Of a stretch of DNA of 46,000 nucleotides, positions 34,061 to 43,400 are shown piece by piece. The position numbers were made by a program, and so were the translations under genes. The first letter of the stretch is position 1. Every line of letters starts with the position of its first letter. The stretch comes from Candidatus Dechloromonas phosphorivorans (GTDB taxonomy: Bacteria > Pseudomonadota > Gammaproteobacteria > Burkholderiales > Rhodocyclaceae): positions 1 through 46,000 of the forward strand of contig JADJMS010000036.1 of the NCBI GenBank assembly GCA_016709495.1, in the 5' to 3' direction. The notes below the pieces were generated by a model that saw only the letters and a program-made list of their open reading frames with translations, was not told where the DNA came from and made no database searches.

Positions 34061-35568
34061 ATGGAACGCGAAGCCATGGAATTCGACGTCGTCATCGTTG
34101 GTGGCGGCCCTGCGGGTTTGGCATCTGCCATCCGGCTGAAACAACTGGCGGCACAAAAAGGCAGCGAGATTTCGGTTTGCCTGATTGAAAAAGGTGCCGA
34201 GATCGGTGCCCACATTCTTTCCGGCGCGTTGATGGACCCCCGCGCCCTGAACGAACTACTACCCAATTGGCAACAAGATGGCGCTCCGCTCAATGCGCCG
34301 GTCAGTGAAGACCGCTTTTTCATTTTGTCCGAAGATGGCGCGATCAAGATACCGAACAGTCTGTTGCCCAAGTGCTTCCACAATGAGGGCAATTATGTCA
34401 TTTCGCTGGGTAATGTCTGCCGTTGGTTAGGTGAACAGGCGGAAGCGCTTGGTGTTGAAATTTATCCCGGTTTTGCTGGCGCCGAAGTGCTGTTCAATGA
34501 AGACGGCTCGGTCAAAGGCGTTGCCACGGGCGACATGGGGCGATTGCATGATGGTTCCGAAGGACCGAATTTCCAGATGGGGATGGAACTGCTTGGCAAG
34601 TACACATTTTTTGCCGAAGGTTGTCGTGGTCATTTAGGCAAACAACTGGAAGCGAAATTCAATTTGCGTGAAGGTGTCGATCCGCAAACTTATGGCATCG
34701 GCCTCAAGGAGCTTTGGGAAATCACCCCAGAAATGCATCAGCTTGGCCTGGTGATCCATAGCGGTGGCTGGCCAATGCAGCCTGACACTTATGGCGGCGG
34801 CTTTCTCTACCACTTGGAAAACAATCAGATCGCCGTTGGCTTTGTCGTTGGCCTGGGTTACAGCAATCCACATCTTTCGCCATTTGAAGAATTCCAGCGC
34901 TTCAAGACTCACCCGGAGATCCGCAAATTTCTTGAAGTTGCGCGATCAAATCCGGCATGCTGGCCGCTGAAGCCTGCTTTGATGCACTTGCCAAAGAATG
35001 CCAGCACGATGAACTGACGGCCTACCCGGAAGCATTCAAGGCCAGCTGGTTGCACGAAGAATTGCACCTGTCGCGCAACTTCAAGCCGTGGATGGCCAAG
35101 GGGCTTAAGCTGGGTTCTCTCATGTTTGGCATCGACCAGATGGTTTTTGGTGGTAAAGCACCGTGGACTCTGCACAACACCAAACCTGACCATGCCAAGT
35201 TAAAGCTGGCAGCAGATACTCAGCCAATCATCTATCCCAAGCCGGATGGTGTATTGAACTTTGATCGATTGTCGTCGGTCTTTCTCTCCAGTACCAATCA
35301 TGAAGAAGATCAGCCCTGTCATTTGCAACTCAAGGATGCAGCAATCCCGATCAGCGTCAATCTGGCCCAATATGATGCGCCTGAGCAGCGTTTTTGCCCG
35401 GCCGGAGTCTATGAAATCTTGCGTGACGAGAATGGCAGCAACCCTCGCCTGCAGATCAATGCACAGAACTGCGTCCACTGCAAAACCTGTGACATCAAGG
35501 ACCCAAGCCAGAATATCAACTGGGTTGTGCCACAAGGTGGCGAAGGTCCAACCTATCCGAACATGTGA
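34061..35568 (+). pseudogene. Electron transfer flavoprotein-ubiquinone oxidoreductase with internal deletion and frameshift
   Basis: Passes electrons from ETF to ubiquinone at the inner membrane. The start is ATG at 34061 after GGAGA. It has the FAD loop DVVIVGGGPAGLASAIRLKQ, GAEIGAHILSGALMDPRALN, FFAEGCRGHLGKQLEAKFN near residue 190 and SPFEEFQRFKTHPEIRKFLE. Then the frame breaks near 34945 and resumes IKSGMLAAEACFDALAKECQ, GKAPWTLHNTKPDHAKLK, and the [4Fe-4S] segment INAQNCVHCKTCDIKDPSQN with its cysteines, ending GGEGPTYPNM. Family members have about 550 residues and about 50 residues (GxRISYGAR to IKGTHxAM) between LEG and KSGMLAAEA. These are absent here, so about 150 bases are missing as well as the frame. 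If real, the enzyme is inactive; an assembly deletion is possible. Confidence 0.88.
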
Positions 35569-35612
35569 TGCTTTATAATTAGCCGGCTAAACCCCCAAGG
35601 GAGAATAAACAA

Positions 35613-36410
35613 ATGGGCTTTCTCGCCGGCAAGAAAATTCTGATCACCGGTCTGCTTTCCAAGCATTCCATCGCCTATGGCATCGCCAAGGCCTGTCACC
35701 GTGAAGGTGCGGAACTGGCTTTTTCGTACCAGAACGAGCGCTTCATCGATCGTATCAACAAGTTTGCTGCCGAATTCGACAGCAAACTGGTCTTCCCGCT
35801 TGATGTAGCCAGCGATGAAGAGATCACCAATCTCTTCGCTGAACTCGGCAAGCACTGGGATGGCCTCGATGGCCTGGTGCACTCTATCGCCTTCGCCCCG
35901 ACCTCATCCATTGAAGGTGATTTCCTCGAAGGCATGACGCGCGAATCATTCCGTATCGCCCACGAAATCTCATCGTACAGCTACCCGGCACTGGTCAAGG
36001 CCGCCCGCCCGATGATGCAGGGCCGCAAGAGCGCTGCGCTCGCCCTCTCCTACCTCGGTGCCGAGCGCACCATGCCGAACTACAACACCATGGGTCTGGC
36101 CAAGGCCAGCCTTGAAGCAGCGACGCGCTACCTGGCTTTCTGCCTCGGTCCTGAGGGCATCCGTGCCAACGCCATTTCCGCTGGCCCGATCAAAACGCTG
36201 GCGGCATCCGGCATCGGCAACTTCGGCAAGCTGCTTTCCTACAACTCGCACCACGCCCCGCTACGTCGTAACGTGACCATTGATGAAGTCGGCAATGCGG
36301 CAGCCTTCATGCTTTCTGACCTGGCCAGCGGCATCACCGGCGAGATTATGTATGTCGATGGCGGCATGAATACGGTTGCTCTAGGCAACGCGGAACCACT
36401 GCCGACCTAA
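35613..36410 (+). CDS. fabI: Enoyl-[acyl-carrier-protein] reductase (NADH)
   Basis: Last reduction step of each fatty-acid elongation cycle. The intact 265-residue frame starts MGFLAGKKILITGLLSKHSI after AAGGGAGA. Family features are the N-terminal glycine-poor cofactor loop GLLSKHSIAYGIAKACHREG, LDVASDEEITNLFAELG near residue 65, LVHSIAFAPTSSIEGDFLEG near 90 and the catalytic Tyr/Lys in SYLGAERTMPNYNTMGLAKA near 150. AGPIKTLAASGIGNFGKLL near 190 and GEIMYVDGGMNTVAL near the C-terminus complete it. It lies 44 bases after the ETF-QO gene and is followed by a strong bidirectional terminator. Confidence 0.97.
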   Translation: MGFLAGKKILITGLLSKHSIAYGIAKACHREGAELAFSYQNERFIDRINKFAAEFDSKLVFPLDVASDEEITNLFAELGKHWDGLDGLVHSIAFAPTSSIEGDFLEGMTRESFRIAHEISSYSYPALVKAARPMMQGRKSAALALSYLGAERTMPNYNTMGLAKASLEAATRYLAFCLGPEGIRANAISAGPIKTLAASGIGNFGKLLSYNSHHAPLRRNVTIDEVGNAAAFMLSDLASGITGEIMYVDGGMNTVALGNAEPLPT

Positions 36411-36429
36411 CCGCCAAAAAGGCATATAA

Positions 36430-36466
36430 AAAAACGCCGACTGGATTAACTCCAGTCGGCGTTTTT
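36430..36466. terminator. Strong bidirectional terminator between fabI and ppiD
   Basis: AAAAACGCCGACTGGA (36430-36445), loop TTAAC, TCCAGTCGGCGTTTTT (36451-36466). The perfect 16-bp stem ends in A and T runs, so it can end transcripts from both convergent genes. Confidence 0.93.
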
Positions 36467-36485
36467 GTTTGGTGATTTGGGTAGC

Positions 36486-38373
36486 CTACTTGTCTTTGAC
36501 TTCCAGCGCAGCCTTGTTGATTTCAACCTTGTAGCGAGCACGCAATGCAGCGAGGTAGGTTTGCACCTCTTCCTGCACGGCCAACTTGCTGAGTTGAGCC
36601 TGCATTGATTGACGACGTTGATCATCGAGCTTCTCACCAGCATCCAGTTTGCTTAGTTTGAACAGGGCGTAACCTGTACCAGGCATCTCAACGCCGGTAT
36701 AGGCCGGCAATTTGGTGGCATCAAGCTTGAAGATTGGTGCCATAGCAGCTTGCGGAATCAGGCGCGGATCAAGGCGGGATACCATCTTGGGAGCGCCCCA
36801 GCCCAGTTTATCTTCACCTTTTTTCAGTACTTCAAGACGTGCCTCGCCATCCTTGCGGGCCAGGATTTGCGCTTCCTGACGTTTGAGCAAAGTTTCAATG
36901 CTCGCCTTGACTGACTCGAAAGGCTGACGAGCACTTGGCTTGTGCTCAAGAATGCGCGCCGCAACCAGAGTATTGGGTGCCGTTTCAACCGCTTCAGTAT
37001 TGCGTTTGTTCTTGACTGCATCTTCAGTGAACAGTGCCGTCAGCAGTTTTTCATTGGCCAACGGTCCATTGGTGGCAACCGCTTTGCGACCCAGCCACTC
37101 AGACTGCTTGATGGTCAGTTTGAATTTCTCTGCTGCCGGTTTCAGGCTATCTGACTGCTCATAAACCAGGTTGCTGAAAGCTTCAGCGGCTTCGGCGAAT
37201 TTACGTGAAGCAGCGGTTTTCTTCAGCTCATCTTCAATTTCAGTCTTGACCTCGGCCAAGGGCTTTTCCTTGGCAGCGTGAATTCCGGTCACCTTGATGA
37301 TGTGGAAACCGAAATCGGATTCAATCACTGCGGAAACTTCGCCTTCCTTCAGCTTGTAGGCAGCTTCTTCAAAAGGCTTGACCATCATGCCACGCCCGAA
37401 AAAGCCAAGATCGCCGCCCTTGGAGGCAGAGCCTGGATCAGGGAGTTTTCTTGGCCAGATCGGCAAATGCAGCCGGTGTTTTCTGGATTTCTTTCAACAG
37501 TTCCTCAGCACGCGCTTGAGCTTTTTCCTTTTCCGGCTTGCTTGATGCGGCAATCAGAATATGACTGGCACGGCGCTCTTCGGCTTGCTGGAAACGTTCT
37601 TTGTGGCCGTCATACCAGGCTTTTACTTCCGCTTCGGAAACAGCCAGCTGGGCGCCGATAGTTTCCATTGAAAGCACAACATATTCGGCCCTAGCCTGTT
37701 CCGGCGTATCAAATTGCTGGCCATTTTCATCGTAAAACTTCTGCGCAGCGCCTTCGGCCAGTTTGACCTTGTCCAGATAACTGTCCAGTGCCAGACGGAA
37801 TTCCATCACTTCGCGGCGTTCCAGTTGCAAGCCGATCAATCGATCACTGACAGTGCGTGAAATCACACCGGATTGACCCAGGCCGCTGGCCAATTGTTGC
37901 AGCGTCAGATCCTGGCGCAGTTGCGCCTCAAAACCAGCCGGCGTCATACCTTGCCCACGCAAGGCTGATTCATAGCGTTCGCTGGAAAACTTGCCGTCGA
38001 TCTTGAAGGCATCAATACCGCCAATCGCTGCGCGGATCGCGTTGTCGCTGGCAAACAGATTTTTCTTGTTGGCTTCCAGCATCAACAGGCGCTGGTCAAC
38101 CAGGTCGTTGAGAATCGCATTGCGTGCTTCCGGGTTATCGAGCAGCTTGGGATCAAGCTGGCCACCCATCTGGCTGCGCAGGCGCTCCTGCTGTTCGCGC
38201 AGAGCTTGCTGAAACTGTTGCTGGGTAATTTTGACATCGCCTATCTTGGCCACGTCGCCTTCACTCCCGACACTGCGCACATAGGAATCGACGCCGAAAA
38301 AAGCAAACGGCAGCGTAATCAGCGCGAGAAAAATCTGGACAATTCTTTTGTTGTTGCGGACTGCATCAAACAT
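36486..38373 (-). CDS. ppiD: Peptidyl-prolyl isomerase PpiD/SurA-like periplasmic chaperone, one frameshift
   Basis: An inner-membrane-anchored periplasmic folding factor. The ATG at 38373 is the start (MFDAVRNNKRIVQIFLALIT); an upstream TTG is less likely. The single membrane helix is IVQIFLALITLPFAFFGVDS. SurA-N-like blocks follow: KIGDVKITQQQFQQALREQQ near residue 45, LVDQRLLMLEANKKNLF and SERYESALRGQGMTPAGFE. The parvulin domain has RRASHILIAASSKPEKEKAQ near residue 270. A frame break near 37450 falls just before DPGSASKGGDLGFFGRGMMV, the most conserved parvulin segment. FEEAAYKLKEGEVSAVIESD and FGFHIIKVTGIH follow. The C-terminal half reads cleanly to 36486. Restored length is about 629 residues, normal for PpiD. 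Confidence 0.92.
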
Positions 38374-38510
38374 GAGCGGCAAAACCCTTCAGCGGCAAAA
38401 ATGCGAACCCAGTTCGCCATTTGAAAACAATGCCCTAATGATTCAGGCAAAACGCCAATGATACCGCAGTTTCACCCCTCATTATTTGATGGGAGTAGCC
38501 AAAGCGCTGC

Positions 38511-39938
38511 TTAAGAAACAACACCGGCAATTAGTCGACCGAGGCGGCGCACGGCATCCTCGATCTCGGCACTATGCGGATTGCCGCAATTGAGGCGCAG
38601 ACAATTGCGGTACATCCCGCTCGGCGAAAACAATTCGCCCGGAACGAAGGCCACGCCAACAGCAATCGCCTTTTCATAGAGAAGTGCGGTGTCAATCTCC
38701 TCCGGCAATTCCACCCACAGCACAAAGCCACCTTGCGGCTGACTGAAGCGCGTTGCAGCAGGAAAATACCGGCTCACGGCGTCCTGCATGCTGGCCACCT
38801 GACGCTCGTAAGTCCGGCGCAATGTACGAATATGTCGCTCATAAGCACCCGACTCAAGATATTCGGCCAGAACGTTCTGTGTAATCGGATTGGTGCCGCC
38901 GCTCATGATGGTTTTTTGCAGTGCTATCTTTGCCTTGTATTTCCCTGCCGCCATGAAGCCAAGGCGCAAGGAAGGACTGAGCGACTTGGAAAACGAGGCG
39001 CAGAGAATCACGTTGCCCGCCGTATCAAACGCCTTGATTGGCCACGGGCGCTGTTCACCAAAGTGGAGATCACCGTAAAGATCGTCTTCGATTACGGCGA
39101 AGCCGCGCTCCGCCGCCATTTTCGCGAGACGACGCTTGTTCTCATCCGGCATCAAGCAACCCAGCGGATTGCTGGCATTGGCGACCAGCAAACAAGCTGC
39201 CACCTTGCCCTGGCGGCTGGCCAGTTCAAGTGCTTCAATCGAAATACCGGTACGCGGATCGGTGGGAATCTCCAGCGCCTGCAAACCGAGGCTCTCAAGC
39301 AATTGCAACATCAGGTAATAACCCGGCGATTCAACCGCCACCGTGTCGCCCGGTTGTGTCACCGCACGCAAGGAAAGCGCCAGTGCCTCAGTACATGAAT
39401 TGGTAATGATAATTTCCTCGGCAGCCAGCGGCCCTCCCCAGGACAGGGAACGGCGCACCAACTGGCGGACCAGGGCCGGCTCATCCATATTGATGTGGCT
39501 GCCACCTTCCAGCAATTTTGGATGACGCCGGGCGACACCCGCATAAAGTCGGTGCAGTGCCGCGACCGGTAACAAAGATGGCGAAGGGAGCGCGGCAGCT
39601 AGTGGCGCCATGCCGGGGCGACTGCTGGTTTGCAGGATGCGCACCAGGCGTTGGGTGACATCAACCTGCACGGCACTTTCCAGCGTCGTTCTGGCACTTG
39701 GCTCGGGACGGGTGATACCACCGTGCCGCACGAAAAAACCGGACTGCGGACGGGCCTCGACCAACCCGCGATCCTCCAGTTGGCGCAAGGCCTGAACTAC
39801 CGTTGATGCCGACAGGCGGCGCTCATCAGACAAACGGCGCACCGAGGGCAAGCGATCACCGGGACGCAAGGTGCCACTACTGATCAAGCCACCCAGTTCG
39901 TTTGCCAAGCGCTCATAGCGCAACAGTTGTTCACTCAT
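38511..39938 (-). CDS. MocR-type GntR/aminotransferase transcriptional regulator, intact
   Basis: A PLP-dependent regulator with an N-terminal winged helix and a fold-type I aminotransferase-like effector domain, 475 residues. The start is the ATG at 39938 (MSEQLLRYERLANELGGLIS). The DNA-binding part has LRPGDRLPSVRRLSDERRLS and STVVQALRQLEDRGLVEARP. The linker leads to PSLLPVAALHRLYAG, then ITNSCTEALALSLRAVTQPG near residue 190, LQLLESLGLQALEIPTDPRT, VANASNPLGCLMPDENKRRL, IEDDLYGDLHF and the PLP-lysine segment CASFSKSLSPSLRLGFMAAG near 330. It diverges from a DUF2917 gene across a 150-base gap rich in operator-like repeats that start 10 bases before its start codon, so it probably represses itself and controls its neighbour. 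Confidence 0.95.
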   Translation of the reverse strand: MSEQLLRYERLANELGGLISSGTLRPGDRLPSVRRLSDERRLSASTVVQALRQLEDRGLVEARPQSGFFVRHGGITRPEPSARTTLESAVQVDVTQRLVRILQTSSRPGMAPLAAALPSPSLLPVAALHRLYAGVARRHPKLLEGGSHINMDEPALVRQLVRRSLSWGGPLAAEEIIITNSCTEALALSLRAVTQPGDTVAVESPGYYLMLQLLESLGLQALEIPTDPRTGISIEALELASRQGKVAACLLVANASNPLGCLMPDENKRRLAKMAAERGFAVIEDDLYGDLHFGEQRPWPIKAFDTAGNVILCASFSKSLSPSLRLGFMAAGKYKAKIALQKTIMSGGTNPITQNVLAEYLESGAYERHIRTLRRTYERQVASMQDAVSRYFPAATRFSQPQGGFVLWVELPEEIDTALLYEKAIAVGVAFVPGELFSPSGMYRNCLRLNCGNPHSAEIEDAVRRLGRLIAGVVS

Positions 39939-39947
39939 TTCCAAGCC

Positions 39948-40039
39948 ACCAATACAGTTTCATCACACGAAGACCAATACAGTTATTAATTAAACAAACT
40001 GTATTGATTACAATTTTACTGAATTGCAACTGTATCATT
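39948..40039. promoter_or_regulatory. Four-copy operator array AACTGTATTGGT for the divergent MocR/DUF2917 pair
   Basis: ACCAATACAGTT occurs perfectly at 39948-39959 and 39973-39984. The opposite orientation occurs at 39997-40008 (AACTGTATTGAT, 11 of 12) and 40028-40036 (AACTGTATC). So two direct repeats 25 bp apart point one way and two 31 bp apart point the other. The central pair forms an inverted repeat around an AT-rich spacer. This is a clear regulatory array in a 150-base divergent gap; assignment to the adjacent MocR protein is inference. Confidence 0.75.
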
Positions 40040-40088
40040 AAGTGCCATCCACCTAAACTTTCTGCCATAAACAAAAGCGGAGAGAGCC

Positions 40089-40406
40089 ATGGAAATCGAC
40101 TTGAGATCGGGCGAAGTTTGCCTGCAAGACAACCAGCCAGTGCGGCTGAATGGCGCACGCGGCCTGCGCGTCACCTGTACCGCCGGCGTGGTCTGGATCA
40201 CCCAGACAGGCGTCGCCGAAGATGTTTTTCTGCATCCCGGTCAGTCATGCCGGGTTTGCAACAACGCACTGGCTTTGGTCGAAAGCGTTGGAGGCGGGAA
40301 AATTCGTATCGATCAGGCCGAAACGTTTGCCTTCCTGAAACTTATGCGCAACGCAATTCAAAACCTGACTCACCCGCGAGAAAGTCTCAGCTTCGTCCGA
40401 ATCTGA
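40089..40406 (+). CDS. DUF2917 domain protein
   Basis: A 105-residue protein of the DUF2917 family, function unknown. The ATG at 40089 follows GGAGAGAG. The domain is beta-rich: VCLQDNQPVRLNGARGLRVT, CTAGVVWITQTGVAEDVFLH (the VWIT..G...D.FL segment is characteristic) and PGQSCRVCNNALALVES. A short tail (LMRNAIQNLTHPRESL) carries no known motif. Two cysteines lie in CRVCNN. It is transcribed away from the MocR regulator at 38511-39938, with the operator array between them. A bidirectional terminator follows 14 bases after its stop, so it is a single-gene unit. Confidence 0.85.
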   Translation: MEIDLRSGEVCLQDNQPVRLNGARGLRVTCTAGVVWITQTGVAEDVFLHPGQSCRVCNNALALVESVGGGKIRIDQAETFAFLKLMRNAIQNLTHPRESLSFVRI

Positions 40407-40419
40407 GGAACGCATATAG

Positions 40420-40443
40420 AAAAGGCCGGAAACCCGGCCTTTT
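40420..40443. terminator. Bidirectional terminator between the DUF2917 gene and purL
   Basis: AAAAGGCCGG (40420-40429), loop AAAC, CCGGCCTTTT (40434-40443). A 10-bp stem with A and T ends serves both convergent genes; purL stops at 40462. Confidence 0.88.
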
Positions 40444-40461
40444 CTTGATCTGGCGTGGCGC

Positions 40462-43400
40462 TTAGCCAACCCAACGCCGGGCATTGCGGAACATGCGCAT
40501 CCACGGCGAATCCTCGCCCCAGTTTTCCGGGTGCCAGGACATCTGCACGGTGCGGAAAACGCGCTCCGGGTGCGGCATCATGATCGTGAAGCGGCCATCT
40601 TCGGTGGTCACTGCCGTCAAGCCGCCCGGCGAACCGTTCGGGTTGTACGGATAGGCTTCGGTTGCCTCACCCTTGTTGTCGACATAACGCACAGCGGACA
40701 GCACCTTGGCCTTGTCGTCCGCGTTGTCGAAGACCGCCCTGCCCTCGCCGTGCGAGACAACGATGGGCACTTGCGAGCCTTCCATGCCGGCGAAGAAGAT
40801 CGACGGCGAATCAAGGATTTCGGTCATCACGAAACGGGCTTCGAACTGCTCGACCTTGTTGCGGCGGAAAGCCGGCCAGTTTTCGGCGCCCGGGATGATG
40901 GACTTGAGCGCGCTCATCATCTGGCAGCCGTTGCAGACGCCCAGAGCGAAGGTGTCCTTGCGGTTGAAGAAGGCGGCGAATTCGTCGCGGCAGCCGTCGT
41001 GCATCAGGATGGTCCGCGCCCAGCCGAGGCCGGCGCCGAGCACGTCGCCGTAGGAGAAGCCGCCACAGGCGACCAGACCCTTGAAATCCTTGAGGCTGAC
41101 GCGGCCACTCAAAATGTCGCTCATATGGACGTCGACCGCAGCAAAGCCGGCCTTGTCGAAGGCGGCAGCCATTTCGTAATGGCTGTTGACGCCCTGCTCG
41201 CGCAGGATGGCGACGCGCGGACGGCCGCTGACTTGCGTATAGACCTTGGTGAAATCTTCCTGCGGATCGAAAGTCAGCTTCGGCGTCAGGCCGGGATCGG
41301 TGACGTCGAGGATGCGGTCGAATTCCTGCTGGGCGCAGCTCGGGTTGTCGCGCATGGCCTGCATCTGGTAGCTGGTTTCCGACCAGGCACGCTGCAGGTC
41401 GACACGCTTTTCACGCAGCACGCGCTTGGCGTTGCGGGTGACGCGGATTTCGTCCCACTCGTTCATCGTGCCGACGAAGTGGTAAGGCACGCGCAGGGCA
41501 CGCAGGATCGGCGTGACCTTTTCGCGGTCGGCGCGGCGGATCTGGATCAGGGCGCCGAGTTCTTCGTTGAACAGGGCGCGAACGATATTTTCGAAATCAC
41601 GGCCGGCCAGCAGGTTGGTCAGCTTTTCGGAACCATCGACATCGCCGGCACCAGCGTCGTAGCAGATGCCGTCGAGATCGAGCGAGACGCCACGGCGGCT
41701 GGCGAAGGCCATTTCGCAGGCCGCCACGAACAGGCCACCGTCGGAACGGTCGTGGTAGGCGAGCAGCAGGCCGTCGCGATTGAGTTTCTGCACGGCATCG
41801 AACAGGCCCTTGAGCTTGGCCGGATCATCCACATCCGGCGCATCGCTGCCGGTGGCGTTGTACACCTGCGCCAGACAGGAGCCGCCGAGGCGGTTCTGGC
41901 CGAGATCGAGCAGCAGCAGTTCGGTTTCGCCCTGATCGACGGCCAGTTGCGGCGTTTTGGTCTTGCGCACGTCGTCGACCGCAGCAAACGAAGTGACGAC
42001 CAGCGACAGCGGCGAGACGACCTGCTTCTTGACGCCCTGCTCTTCCCAGGCGGTACGCATCGACAGCGAATCCTTGCCGACCGGAATCGACACGCCAATT
42101 GCCTTGCACAGTTCGGAAACCGCCTCGACGGTGTCGAACAGGCGGGCATCCTCGCCCGGCACGCCGCACGGCGCCATCCAGTTGGCCGAGAGCTTGACCT
42201 TGCCGAGTTCGCCGACATCGGCGGCGGCCAGGTTGGTCAGCGCCTCGCCGATGGCCATGCGGCCGGAAGCCGGCGCGTCGAACACGGCGAGCGGCGTGCG
42301 CTCGCCCATGGCGAAGGCTTCGCCGAGATAGCCTTGATAACCCATCGTCGTCACGGCAACGTCGGCCACCGGCACCTGCCACGGGCCAACCATCTGGTCG
42401 CGGGCAGTCATGCCGCCGACGGAACGGTCGCCGATCGAGATCAGGAAGGTCTTGTCGGCGATGGTCGGCAGACGCATCAGGCGATAGGCGGCGTCCTTGA
42501 GTTCAATGGCGGTGGCGTCGAAGGAGACAAAGGTTTCCGCTTCATGCTTGACGTCACGCGTCATGCGCGGCGGCTTGCCGAGCAGCGCTTCCATTTCCAT
42601 ATCGACCGGATTGACGCCGAAATGGGCGTCGGTCACGGTCAGGTGGCCATCGCCGGTCGCTTCGCCGACCACGGCAAACGGGCAGCGCTCGCGCTCGCAC
42701 ATGGCCTGGAATTCGGCGATGCGGTTCGGCGGAATGGCCAGCACGTAGCGTTCCTGCGATTCGTTGGACCAGATTTCAGCCGGCGACATGCCCGGCTCTT
42801 CGGTCGGCACCTTGCGCAGATCGAAAATGGCGCCGACGCCGCCCGAATGGGCCAGTTCCGGCAGGGCGTTGGAGACGCCGCCGGCACCGACGTCGTGCAC
42901 CGACAGGATCGGATTGTTCTTGCCCATCTGCCAGCAGCGGTCGATGACTTCCTGCGCGCGGCGCTGGATTTCCGGGTTGCCACGCTGGACCGAGGCGAAA
43001 TCGAGGTCTTCGGCATTGACGCCGGCCGTCATCGACGACGCGGCACCGCCGCCCAGGCCGATCAGCATGCCGGGGCCGCCCAGTTGCACGAACAGCGTGC
43101 CGACCGGGAAGGTTTCTTCCTTGAATGACTGCTCGGCCTGGATGGAACCCAGGCCGCCGGCGATCATGATCGGCTTGTGGTAGCCGCGCACCGTGCCGGC
43201 GACGTCCTGCTCGTAGGTGCGGAAATAGCCGGTCAGGTTCGGGCGGCCGAATTCGTTGTTGAAGGCAGCGGCGCCAATCGGGCCTTCGAGCATGATGTCG
43301 AGGGCCGAGGCGATGCGCGACGGGCGGCCATAGGCGTGTTCCCACGGCTGCGGCGCATCCGGCAGATTCAGGTTGGAGACCGAGAAACCGCAGAGGCCGG

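Noticed and set aside
34000..34213. 80-codon N-terminal extension of the thioesterase
   Set aside because: It overlaps the divergent ETF-QO gene, has no family content, and the ATG at 33973 has a ribosome site and the family N-terminus.
39948..40039. Repeats considered as a CRISPR remnant or transposon ends
   Set aside because: Copies occur in both orientations with short uneven spacers in a divergent promoter gap, as expected for an operator; no transposase or target-site duplication is present.
40531..43128. Long plus-strand frame of 865 residues
   Set aside because: It lies wholly antisense to purL, whose motifs are unmistakable, and its composition is that of a GC-rich shadow frame (many H, A, G, R, E repeats).
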